Below, in pieces: positions 22,928 to 33,294 of a stretch of DNA of 64,000 bases (positions within the stretch are counted from its first letter, which is position 1; each line of letters opens with the position of its first letter). The notes beneath the pieces were generated by a model. The model was not told where the DNA came from. It made no database searches and saw only the letters and a list, made by a program, of their open reading frames with translations. Position numbers and translations under genes: made by a program. This DNA is from Dendrobium chrysotoxum (taxonomy: Eukaryota; Streptophyta; Magnoliopsida; Asparagales; Orchidaceae): positions 25,847,774-25,911,773 of the forward strand of contig CM034314.1 in NCBI GenBank assembly GCA_019925795.1, given 5' to 3'.

Positions 22928-23689
22928 CTCATGTCTTTATCTATCATATGCCAAAATTACTCATAGACATGCACGTCCATTGCAATATGATGTATTCTGC
23001 AAATGTTCAGTTTCACAACAAATTTCTCTCTTAAGTTTTTAATGTTTCTAGGAGCTATACGCTCTCAAGGCTGTTGAAAATCACTATGTGATAGAACTCA
23101 GTACTCTTTTTTTTTTTGATGTGATTCATCTGGAGTCACGAAGAAGGTGAGGTAGCCAAAGGAGTTGCTCCGTCGCTTGAGATGCAGAAACCGAAGAGAG
23201 GTATGTCGAGGAAGATGAAGTTGTGCACGCATGGGAGGATCCAGTGTTTTGTGTTTTTTTTTTTTTTTAATTGTGAGGGCACAAATTATTGAACTTAAAT
23301 TTTTTTTTTTGAATGGCTTGGAATCATATAGGTAAAATACCTCTTCATATGTTAAGTTGAATAAAAGCATAGTTAACAAATTTATAACATTAAAAATATA
23401 ATAAAGTGTCAAAACAAACATAAAGTCTTAGGTTCCGTTTGGGATGACTTTTTACCTATGTTATTTTATGAAACATAATCGAATGATTGTTTGGGGTTCT
23501 AATTTTTAACCCCGTTATGTAAAATTTTACGTCTCAGACCTTTTTGTGATCAATCAAAGCTCCTACGTCCTCTTCTGCTCTGCTGTTCGGAGGCTAAAAA
23601 ATAACAAAAAAATCCCTGCTCATTCTACTTCATTCTTCTCTATTGTCCGAAAAAAATTTGCCTCTTCGGGTATCTCAGATCTACTCACT
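22925..23689. other. Intergenic stretch with possible exon-like and MITE-like traces
   Basis: An acceptor-like TTTCTAG at 23046 precedes an open patch (ELYALKAVENHYVIE) that I cannot assign. GGTTCCGTTTGGGATG at 23432 resembles common MITE termini, but no matching inverted end was found. Otherwise T-tracts and AT-rich sequence. Confidence 0.25.
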
Positions 23690-24107
23690 CCCTTGAAGAC
23701 CATGTTAACCAAAGAATCATTGAGTGCCATAACCTTATTCACTGCATGAAGCTCGTCGTTCCATGGCTCGAGGAGATTTGTGATTTGGAGATCCCTGAGC
23801 CCGACGATGTCTGCGCTAGGTTCTATAGACCGGACGGCCTTCACAGTTGTCAAGAAGCTTCTCATATGCTGTAATGACGGAAGCAGGATCTATTTGATAA
23901 GAGTTATAATTTTTTTTCCTAGAAAAAACATTGCTTTGAGTTGGTTGGCTAAAAGCTTATTGTTTTGATGATTTCCCTCGATTAGGCTTCGGAGAGTGAG
24001 GCAGTGATGTATAGATTTCGCTTTGTTAATGAGAAATTGACTTAGGTGGTTGATGGCATGCCTTATGATGGACTTTGCATTTCTGATGACGCTGAGGAAC
24101 AATTATT
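23690..24107 (+). pseudogene. U-box/ARM E3 ligase N-terminal fragment (PUB12/13/14-like)
   Basis: Plus-strand frames give ECHNLIHCMKLVVPWLEEI, then after a frameshift DRTAFTVVKKLLICCNDGSR, and after an intron-like gap ending in TTAG (about 23987) SEAVMYRFRFVNEKL and VVDGMPYDGLCISDDAEEQ. In order these match the U-box N-terminal (UND) region of plant PUB ligases, upstream of the U-box. A stop falls between NEKLT and VVDG. The retained intron means it did not arise as a processed copy. The U-box and ARM repeats are absent, so it cannot act as a ligase. Confidence 0.72.
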
Positions 24108-24363
24108 ATTATGTTTTCTCTTAGCCTTCAATTACTTTTCAATTATTTTTTGCGTTTAATCCAATGCTCGATCTATATTTTTAGGCCAACATAGCATTAT
24201 TTGAGCCAATTCAAATTAAATATCTTTGCATTGAATATTATACTTTTTTTTGTGGTTTCGTTGAGGGATAATGCCCATTCCATTACAACAAAAAAAATCT
24301 ATAGTACATTGATATATAAAACTTATAAAACATTTGTTTAAAAAGGAGCCTGCTAATTATAAC

Positions 24364-24592
24364 AATTTTTAAAAAGGAGCATGCTAATTATAACAATTAG
24401 TAAAATGAGCAGATTTATTTAAAAATTTAAGGAGCAAATTCGCCAAAATAATTGGCGTTTTCAGAACACGCTAAAAAATTTGGTGAATTCTGAATGCGCT
24501 AATTATTTTGGCGTTTCTGAATAAGCCAAAGGTTTTGGCGTTTTCATTAAGGAGAGAGAGAAAGTGACAGGTAGAGAGAGAGTGGATGAGAG

Positions 24593-24633
<41 letters not shown>

Positions 24634-25929
24634 AGGTAGAGAGAGAATAGGCAGTGACAGAAGGTTTTAAATTTAAGTTTTTATAATATTTACATAATTT
24701 AATTAATATTACATTTATATTTTATTTATTTTAAAATAAATATAATAGTTTAAAATATTTAAATCTTATAGTTTATAAATATTTAAATCTTATAGTTATA
24801 AATATTTAAATGATTTTTTATACATATCAATTAAATTTATAGTTATAAATATTAATTAATTTTTTTTATAAATATTTAAATCTTATAAAATTTATGATTA
24901 AAAATATTAATTAAGTTATAAACTTAAATTAAGTTATTAAATTTAATTTAAAATATCAATTAAATTAAATCAAATTAAATTTAAAATATAATGTAATTAA
25001 ATTAAATTAAATTAAAAATTTAAATAAAGTTATTAAATTTGATTAAGTTATATTTTAAATTAAATTTAATAACTTTATTTAAATTTATAACTTAATTAAA
25101 TTACGTTATATATTAAATTTAATTTGATTAAATTTATGTTAAAATTTAATTTAAAAAATTAACTTAATTAAAAATTAACTTAATTTAAATTTAACTTTTT
25201 AAAAATTAAGTTAATTTAATTTAAATTTAACTTTTTAAAAATTTATAATTTAATTTAATTTAATTACGCTATATTTTAATTTTATTTAAATTTTTAATTT
25301 AATTTAATTTAATTACGCTATATTTTAAATTTAATTTGATTTAATTTAATTTATATTTTAAATTAAATTTAATAACTTTATTTAAATTTATGACTTAATT
25401 AATATTTATAGTCATAAATTTTATAAGATTTAAATATTTATAAAAAATTTAATTAATATTTATAATTATAAATTTAATTGATATTTATAAAAAATCATTT
25501 AAATATTTATAACTATAAGATTTAAATATTTTAAACTATTATATTTATTTTAAATATAAATGTGATATTAATTAAATTATGTAAATATTATAAAAACTTA
25601 AATTTAAAACCCTATTGTCTCTCTCCGCCTCTTGTCTCTCTCCGCCTCTCTCTTTTTCTCTACCTGTAACTTTCTCTCTCTCTCTGTTATCTCTCCTCCA
25701 CTCTCTTTCTCTCTACCTGCCACTTTCTCTCTCTCCCTTAATGAAATCGCCAAAACATTTGGCTTATTCAGAACACGCCAAAATAATTGGCGTATTCAGA
25801 ATTCGCCATATTTTTTGGCGTGTTCTGAAAACGTCAATTATTTTAGCGAATTTGTTCCTTCTTAAATTTTTAAATAAATCTGCTCCTTTTACTAATTGTG
25901 GTAATTAGCATGCTCCTTTATAAAAATTA
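24364..25929. mobile_element. Foldback element, about 1.57 kb near-complete inverted repeat
   Basis: The two halves are reverse complements almost to the centre near 25146. The left edge AAAGGAGCATGCTAATTATA pairs with TAATTAGCATGCTCCTTTAT on the right. Next come paired blocks of short palindromes (CGCCAAAATAATTGGCG), then GA-rich left and CT-rich right tracts, then about 480 bp of AT-rich arm on each side. A partial extra copy of the left edge lies at 24341-24363. There is no coding content. It behaves like a non-autonomous foldback DNA transposon. I could not find a clear target duplication. Confidence 0.8.
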
Positions 25930-26245
25930 CCCTAAAATTAAATATGATTTTGATTTAAAATTATTAGCTTGTTATCATATTCTGTTTTTAAAAAATTGAT
26001 ATATAAATAATTTTCTTTCATCTTAATATATATAAGGGTATCAAAGTAATTTATTCTGATACAACTACAGCACACTAGCTTGACAATTATACTTTTCAAA
26101 TAAAATATACTGATTTCTATATAGCAGCTTCCGAAAGCAATTTTCTGTACAATAACTTCACAACTTGCTTTACCGACGGCTACATCCGTCCGAAACGAAT
26201 CCTTAACTTTTTTCAAAACTTTTCCAATCTTTTAAAAAAATTATA

Positions 26246-29110
26246 CAACAACAACAACAACAACAACATCAAGCCTTTATCCCACTACGTTGGGTCGGCT
26301 ACTTGAATCCTTTTTCTCCATTGTGTCCGGTTAAGAGTCAAATTCTCATTTAGATCTAATAAAGAAATGTCATTTCTAATATTTTCTAACCAAGTCTTTT
26401 TAGGAATATCTCTATCTTCTTAACATGTGTTAAATCTAATACATCCACTCTTCTAACTGGGTCATCGGAAGGCCGCCGTTTTATGTGACCAAACCATCTA
26501 AGGCGACTCTCTCTAATCTTATCTGCCACAAGAGCTACTCCGACCTATTCATGTATATGCTCATTTCGTATCTTGTCTCTAAGATTAAAGCCACTCATCC
26601 ACCTGAGCATCAATTTCTTTGCAACACTTAAATTAATATTATGCTTCTCTTTTAATGGCCAACATTCTGCGCCATAAAGCATTGCAGGTCTACCGACCAT
26701 CTTATAGAATTTTCCCTTAAGTTTGAGTGGTACTTTTCTATCACACAACAAGCTTGATGCATTCCTCCCCTTCATCCATCCAACTTGAATTCTACTATCT
26801 CCATCTATTTCACCATCACTCTGAACAATATACCCAAAATATTTAAAACATGTACTTTTATTAATGTCTTGATCGCTCAAAGTCACAAACCCCCCACTAT
26901 ATCTATTACTACTAATTACACTCAATGTATTCGGTTTTAGATCTACTTAAACAAAAACCTTTATACTCTAAGGTTGACCTCCATAATTCAAGTTTACCTT
27001 CAACTCCCTCTTTAGTCTTATCAACAAGAAGAATATCGTCAGTAAAAAGAATACACTAGGGAACATCCTCTTACAAATCTCTAGTATGAACATCCATGAC
27101 TAAAGCAAAATGATATGGGCTTAAGGCTGACCCTTGATGTAATCCAACTGAAATTGGAAAATACTTGGTCAAACCTCCTTGTGTTTTTGAACACAAGTTA
27201 CAACTCTAGCATACATATCCCTAATGACTTGAATATAAGCATTATTAATTTCTTTGTTTTTTAGAACTCTCCATAGCACTTCTCTTGGAACTTTATCATA
27301 TATTTTCTTTAAATCAATAAATATCATATGAAGATCTTCCTTTTTCTCTCTATACTTCTCCATTAAACCTCTCAATAAATGTATGGCTTCCATAGTAGAC
27401 CTACCTGGCATGAATCCAAATTGATTTTGAGAAACATTAGTATCATGTCATAACCTATGCTCCATAACTCTCTCCCATAGTTTTAAAGTATGACACATCA
27501 ACTTAATTCCTCTATAATTTGTACAATATTGTGCATCAACTTTATTCTTAAAGATAGGAATTAACACACTCATTCTCCACACATCTTGCATCTTTTTAGT
27601 GTTCAAAATAATATTAAAAAGTTTAGTAAGCCAAGAAATTTCTTCATCTTCTAAGCATTTCCACACCTCTATTGGAATATCATCAGGTCCAAAAAATTTC
27701 CCACACTTCATTTTCTTTAAAGCCTCTTTAACTTTAGTTTTAGTAATACACTGATAAAAATAAAAATCTCTATTTTCATTTAGAGTATTAAGGTCACTAA
27801 AGTTAATTGTATTTTCACCATCTTTATTGAAAAGATTAGCAAAATATCTCATTTACATTTGTTGAATATTCTCTTCTAAAAAAGTACTTTTTGATTTTCA
27901 TCCTTAATGTACTTCACTTGAACTAAATCCTTAGTACTCCTACCCTTTGTTTGGCTAGCTTATACATGTATCTTTCGCCCTCTTTATTATCTAATCTATT
28001 ATATAAATCATTAAAAGTTAAAGTTTTTGTATCGTAGAATGCTTTCTTAGACTCCTTACGAGCAACTTTCTATCTTTCCCAAATTTTAGAATTTTTACAT
28101 CTAAACTAAATTTTATAGTAGAGCTTCTTATTTTTGATCTTTTCTTACACATTTTGATTCCACTAGTAACTATTTTTATTATTAGAATTTTTTTTTTGAT
28201 ACTCTAAGCACATCATTTACAACATTCTTAATATTACAAGCTACTATTTCCCACATAACATTAGCTTCCTCATGCACTGACGAAATCTTAAGATCGTGAA
28301 TCTTACTTTCAACGATATTTTTGTTAGAGTTCTTTAAATGCTACTATCTAATTCTAAAATAATGATATACTATATTTTTCATACTCTGTCCATTTATCTT
28401 AAAGTCCAAAACTAATAAGCAATGTTGGGTACATAGACATTCAGTCAGAATAACTTTACAATCTCTACAATCTAAATGATCTATTTTTCTTATAAAAAAA
28501 TAATTAATCCGATTCTTATAAGTGATGAGATGCTCGTCTCTTTTCTTAAATAAGATATTAGCAATAACAAAATCATAAGCTAGAGCAAAATCTAATATAG
28601 TCTTACCACCTTCATTAGTCACTCCAAATCTATAGCCACCATGGATCTTTTAAAATCTTTTACCTCTCTACCAACATGTCTATTTAAATCTCCCCTAATA
28701 AAAACTCTTTCTTCAAGTGATATCTTTTGTATTAATTCTTTTAAATTATTCTAAAATTTTAATTTTGAGCACATATCTAAATTTACTTGAGAAGTATAAG
28801 CACTTATAATATTAAAATCTTATCATCAACTATAATCTTCAAAGCTATAATTCTATCTCCAATTTTATCAATTTTTACAACATTATCTTTCAAATTCTTA
28901 TCTATAATTAATCCTGCATAATTCCTAATACGACTCCTATCAGAATACCAAAGTTTAAACTCTAAACTGTCAATCTCATTAGCCTTCTCTTCCACCTATT
29001 TAGTTTCCTGAATCCATAGAATATTTATCTTCTTATGAATCATAATATCAATTAATTCCATTAATTTACTTGTAAGGGAACCTACATTCCACGAATCAAA
29101 AAAATTTATA
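26246..29110 (-). mobile_element. RTE-clade LINE, near full length but decayed
   Basis: On the minus strand, from 29110 leftward: endonuclease start (FKLWYSDRSRIRN, 28900s), endonuclease end (ILDFALAYDFVIANILFKKR, 28570s), RT fingers (CGKFFGPDDIPIEVWKCL, 27670s), RT palm (MPGRSTMEAIHLLRGLMEKY and FIDLKKIYDKVPREVLWRV, 27400-27260), FTDDILL catalytic box (about 27030; FADD is usual) and the RTE C-terminal tail (RNASSLLCDRKVPLKLKGKF, about 26740). The 3' end is a CAA/TTG simple repeat at 26245-26269, typical of RTE elements rather than poly-A. Many frameshifts and stops make it inactive. Confidence 0.88.
26545..28995 (-). pseudogene. LINE endonuclease-reverse transcriptase ORF, broken
   Basis: The former single ORF survives as five open pieces: 28995-28804 and 28622-28344 (apurinic endonuclease), 27852-27448 and 27411-27169 (RT fingers and palm) and 26925-26545 (thumb and C-terminal region), with stops or shifts between. 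The enzyme would nick chromosomal DNA and prime cDNA synthesis on the nick. The catalytic FTDD pair is kept, but the frame is destroyed in at least four places. Confidence 0.85.
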
Positions 29111-29733
29111 TGACTCCACACTATTGAAGCAAAAATGCTGTGATAAATCTGACAATATAATTTTCAAATATTAACAAAAAGTAAAAATTGTTAATCTAAA
29201 TCTTAAAATATTGCAAAAATTATATTAATAAGTATTTTTAGAAAATTTGGTAAAGAACAACTATTTAATTTCTTTTAACTCTTTATGCTTCTTCATAGAT
29301 ATATTAAGATTAGATCCCATAGGATGATATGAAAACTATCTAAGCCTTTTCAAACGAATGATAGAAAACTATCTAAGCCTTTTTAACAAATGATTCGCTG
29401 CATCGAACAAAAACATAGACATTAGTGCTATTTTACGTTCATCCTCATCATCTCTCTCTAATCTCTAATTTATTTCTTACCCTTTTGCCTTTTCACACCA
29501 TATCCCAATAATGACAATTAAAGATTCTCTGTAATCATTCTTCATTTTTATTTTTTTATTTTTTTGGGAAACAGGCGCTCACATAAAGCAAAAGCAATAT
29601 ACAAATCATATATCTCACATAACATAGAGGAAGCTTTTTAATTGATTCAGGCATTTACAGATAAAGCAATGCATTAGAAAGATGTTACCTTAATGAAACA
29701 ACCAAGGGACTCCGCCTCTCAACTCCCCATGAG
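29111..29733. other. Intergenic, no feature seen
   Basis: AT-rich sequence with a short near-repeat (GAAAACTATCTAAGCC at 29330 and 29370). No coding or element ends recognised. Confidence 0.5.
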
Positions 29734-30659
29734 GAGAAATTATTCTGTGCGAACTACAGACGTAGAGCTATGTCCGGACTCCAATACAATGCCGCCATGT
29801 GGCAGCCCGATGACCTGACGACTCGACCCGATGAAATTATAATATTTGTCACATATTTTTCAATTTTCCTCGCGGCCCGACGACCTAACCTGGTCCTGAT
29901 GCAAAAATTTAAGTTTTATTTAAAAGAAACCTGCATAAGCCCATTAATATCTATGGTTTAGGATTTTGGTGGACAATTTTTGCAACTTGAGACAAGATTT
30001 CTCCTCAGAAGAAAGTTGAGAAGGAACAGAGAGAAATAGACTATGAAGATGGAAACCAGTTTGGAGGACATTAAATTCTCCGAGGGGATGGAAGGCGTTA
30101 CACAAAATGTCTAGGAAGACATACAGCGGCGAACCATGGGAGATAAGTCGGGGATATTATCTTGAACTCCAAAGAGGTTTTACTATTTTTTTGTAAATAT
30201 AGAGTTTTTATTGGTTTAGGGTGTATCGTTCAGATCTTTTTTGCTCCTCCAAAGTTTTATTGCTCTGCACAAGCTTAGATTAAAGTTTCGATTATGTGTA
30301 AAGTTTGGATAAAACCTATATTGATGTGTAATATTACTGTGTACTTTTGCTGTGTATCACTGTTGTGTACTGCTTCTGAGTACCACTATGTATAGATGTT
30401 GTGTACTGTTGTGTACTGCCGTGTATCACTGTGTATCATTGCTGTGTACTGCTATGTACTGATACTGTGTACCGCTGTATATCGATGTTGTGTACCACTA
30501 CTATATACCGATGCTGTGTACCGTTATTGTGTACCGATGTGTACCGATGATATGTACTACTGGGTCGTTGGGTTGAAGGCCGTTGGGCAGCCACGTAGCG
30601 GCATTATATTGGAGTCCGGATATAGAGCTACGTCCGGAGTCCACATAGAATAAATACTC
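29734..30659. mobile_element. Short non-autonomous Mutator-like element, about 0.93 kb
   Basis: Terminal inverted repeats of about 80 bp: the left end GAGAAATTATTCTGTGCG continues through ACGTAGAGCTATGTCCGG and CAATACAATGCCGCCATGTG. The right end (30659 leftward) is its diverged complement. The left TIR matches the start of the large MULE at 48454. The internal region 30335-30560 consists of the same TGTGTACYRYTG repeats found in that element. No clear 9-bp duplication was found, so the outer edges may be worn. It is a deletion derivative of the 48-55 kb family. Confidence 0.72.
30335..30560. repeat. TGTGTACYRYTG array in the short MULE
   Basis: About 18 degenerate copies of a 10-12 bp unit (TGTGTACTGCTG, TGTGTACCGATG and similar) just inside the right TIR. 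Confidence 0.7.
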
Positions 30660-31299
30660 ATAAAGTTCAGACTTCTTGCTATCTTGCATTTGCTTTGTTT
30701 ATTCTGTTGAAAACTTACAAGAATTTTAATTATATTTTCCAATATGAAATCATAGATGTTAGGGTTCCCATTAATTGAAAATAATTCATCATTAATGAGT
30801 AGTAGAAACAAGAGGAAAAATGTCCATTAATTATTATAGCAAGCTTATTAAATTGCATCTTTCACAATAATAATCAAGGTTGTAAAAGCCGGACCGGACA
30901 ACGAACCAGAAGAAGAAGAGGTTCACGGTCAAACCAGTCGAATTGGGGTCAAATCGGATGCGTAATACATAATAATAATATTATAAAAAAATAATAAATT
31001 AACATAATAATCAAATATAATAACCATATAATTTAATATAAATTATTGCTAATTTATATTTCATATTTAGATATATATAATTTATAAATATAAATTATAT
31101 AAAAAACTAACAATATAAAATTATATATATAAATCATTTATATGTATAATTAAATATATCAAAATTACTTTTTTATAATATATAATTAAATATATAAAAA
31201 TTTAAATAGATAAACATTAAATATTATTAACTTAAAAAAAGAAAATTTTCTTAAAAAAACTAAAAAATAAATATTATTCATATTATAAAAATTAATTGT

Positions 31300-31305
<6 letters not shown>

Positions 31306-31341
<36 letters not shown>
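31306..31341. repeat. (AT)n microsatellite
   Basis: About 36 bp of TA dinucleotides in the AT-rich core of the hAT MITE, just left of the Helitron insertion point. Confidence 0.85.
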
Positions 31342-31344
<3 letters not shown>

Positions 31345-31895
31345 TATCCATACTACTATATAAAAGTGGCTTGGGATTCCACTCTTATCAAATCTTGATC
31401 GTTCATTTATAAATTTTAAAATAATATGAAACGTTCATTTATGACTCTTCAAATTCCTTATTTATAACACACTGCATAACTTTTCACATAACTTCTCTCT
31501 ACAAAATATTTATTCACTCATTTAAAATAAATTTAATTTCACACTTTAAAGCTGGCATTTCTATATCATCATGGCCGTACCGAATGTTACCGGCTTCTCT
31601 ACAACAGGTGCCTGTCCATTTTCAAACCTAACTTTTCTTTATCAAATTCATCCAACCGATCGGCTTCCCATTATCACACATCTAAAGGGCAAATTATTAG
31701 GTCCGGTCACCGGACCTATCTCCGCGTCCGGACGCCAATAGGAACACGACATCTGGCATTAAATTTTTTTTATTCTTTCAGCCCGATCGGCCCGACCCAA
31801 CCCAAAGTTATTTTCATTTTAGACGTAGGGTTGGCGCTATTTTAGAACCCCGCGGTTTTGAAAAAAAAAACGAGCTAGGAATTTGCAGAGAAGAG

Positions 31896-33026
31896 ATGGA
31901 CTGCTCACTGAAGAGAGAGGGGGAAGGGGTGCATGAAACCGGAAGTATGAATGAATCGGAAGTGAACTTAGCTGGATCTTCCTCAGGTTTCAACATTTCG
32001 GTAAGTTTTCCTTCAATCTCAGCGCAAGTTGTATGAAGAAAATACGAGCTAGAAAGTTGTAGGGGTTTAGCTGTGTAGAAAAAAGTTATATGGTTTCCGG
32101 TCATTAGAGGCACAAGCTCTTAGAAGTAAACAAAGCTGTGCAGTCAGTCTAGTGTTTAGGTGGAAAAGTTAATAAACTCTGAGATCTTGTTGTTTATCGA
32201 TAAAATTAGTTATTTTAGGAAGAAGAAAAACATTAATTTTAGATTTGGGAAAGCTGTAGAAGATGAGCTTTACCTGCGCTTTACATGCGCTTTACCTGCG
32301 CTTTACCTGCGCTTTACATGCGCTTTACCAAATCTAAAATCACTGCGCTTTACCTGCGCTTTACCTGCGCTTTACCTGCGCTTTACCTGCGCTTTACATG
32401 CGCTTTACCTGCGCTTTACCTGCGCTTTAACTGCGCTTTTGTTGCGCTTTACCTGCGCTTTATTTGCGCTTTAGTTGCGCTTTGGTTGCGCTTTATTATC
32501 TGATGTTTTGTTGTCATCTCAGGCTGTTCATAAAGACGAGAGAGAAGCATATGATTGTTATTGTACTTATGCCCATGATAATGGCTTTAGCGTGCGGAAG
32601 GATCATCACAGTTTCTATCCAAATTCTAGGAAGATAAAATCGAAGGACTTTGTCTGCTCAAAATCTGGTTTCAAGAGAAGTATTGATCTTAATTCAACAA
32701 AGAGATTTACTAAACCAGATGTTCGAACCGGTTGTCCTGCTATGGTGAGGTTTGCTGTTGATGAAGATGGTTACTGGCATGTCAAAAGATTTATTGAATC
32801 CCACAACCATGAATTGGCTAGCCCTGCCGACCGACACCTTCTAAGATCATGTAGGAATGTTGTTGAGGAAAAAGCTTCTGTCCTAAAATCAATGACAGAT
32901 GCAGGAATTAGAACCGTTGATGCATATTCCTACCTTGCAGAGGAAGTTGGAGGATTTGAGAATGTTGGATTCTCTAAGAGGGATGCCTACAATTTGATTC
33001 AAAAGGAGAAAAGAGCAAGGCTTTAG
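31896..33026 (+). CDS. FAR1-type DNA-binding protein (truncated MULE transposase)
   Basis: Two exons: 31896-32000 (MDCSLKREGEG to GFNIS, then donor GTAAGT) and 32523-33026 (after acceptor CTCAG), joined in phase 0 to give about 202 residues. Exon 2 carries the FAR1/WRKY-GCM1 zinc-finger region: FVCSKSGF, then GCPAMVRF and YWHVKRFIESHNHELASP, with Cys, Cys and the HNH pair. It ends QKEKRARL-stop just where a TGCGCTTTA array begins, before any DDE domain. Full MULE transposases run some 500 residues further. The product could bind element DNA but not cut it. The 522-bp intron holds 19 copies of the 11-bp repeat. The splice model is mine and untested. Confidence 0.78.
32274..32500 (+). repeat. 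11-bp array TGCGCTTTANN, FAR1 intron
   Basis: 19 copies of TGCGCTTTACC and close variants in two blocks split by a 14-base gap, wholly inside the FAR1-gene intron (32001-32522). Confidence 0.88.
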
Positions 33027-33061
33027 TTGCGATTTCAATCAATTACATTAATGTTTAAAAT

Positions 33062-33173
33062 TAGCTGCGCTTTCTCTGCGCTTTAGTTGCGCTTAGGTTG
33101 CGCTTAGGTTGCGCTTTAGTTGCGCTTTAGTTGCGCTTAGGTTGCGCTTTACTTACGCTTTAGTTGCGCTTTG
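33062..33173 (+). repeat. 11-bp array TGCGCTTTANN, between the two genes
   Basis: About ten copies (TGCGCTTTAGT, TGCGCTTAGGT) in the short space between the two convergent 3' ends. Confidence 0.85.
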
Positions 33174-33294
33174 TTGATTATAAAGAGTTATAAATCATAA
33201 ACTATATATTAACAGTAAAATTGTACAAAATTTACACAGGAGTATATATTAACATAAAAAATGTACAAGATTTACAACACAAAATGTACAAAAT

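Noticed and set aside
22660..22947. Frame encoding a long Ile-Tyr repeat
   Set aside because: It is the (AT)n microsatellite read as protein.
32274..32500. Repeat-protein gene encoding ALYLRFTC units
   Set aside because: The 11-bp unit is not a multiple of three, all frames give repeats, and the block lies in an intron with good GT-AG borders.
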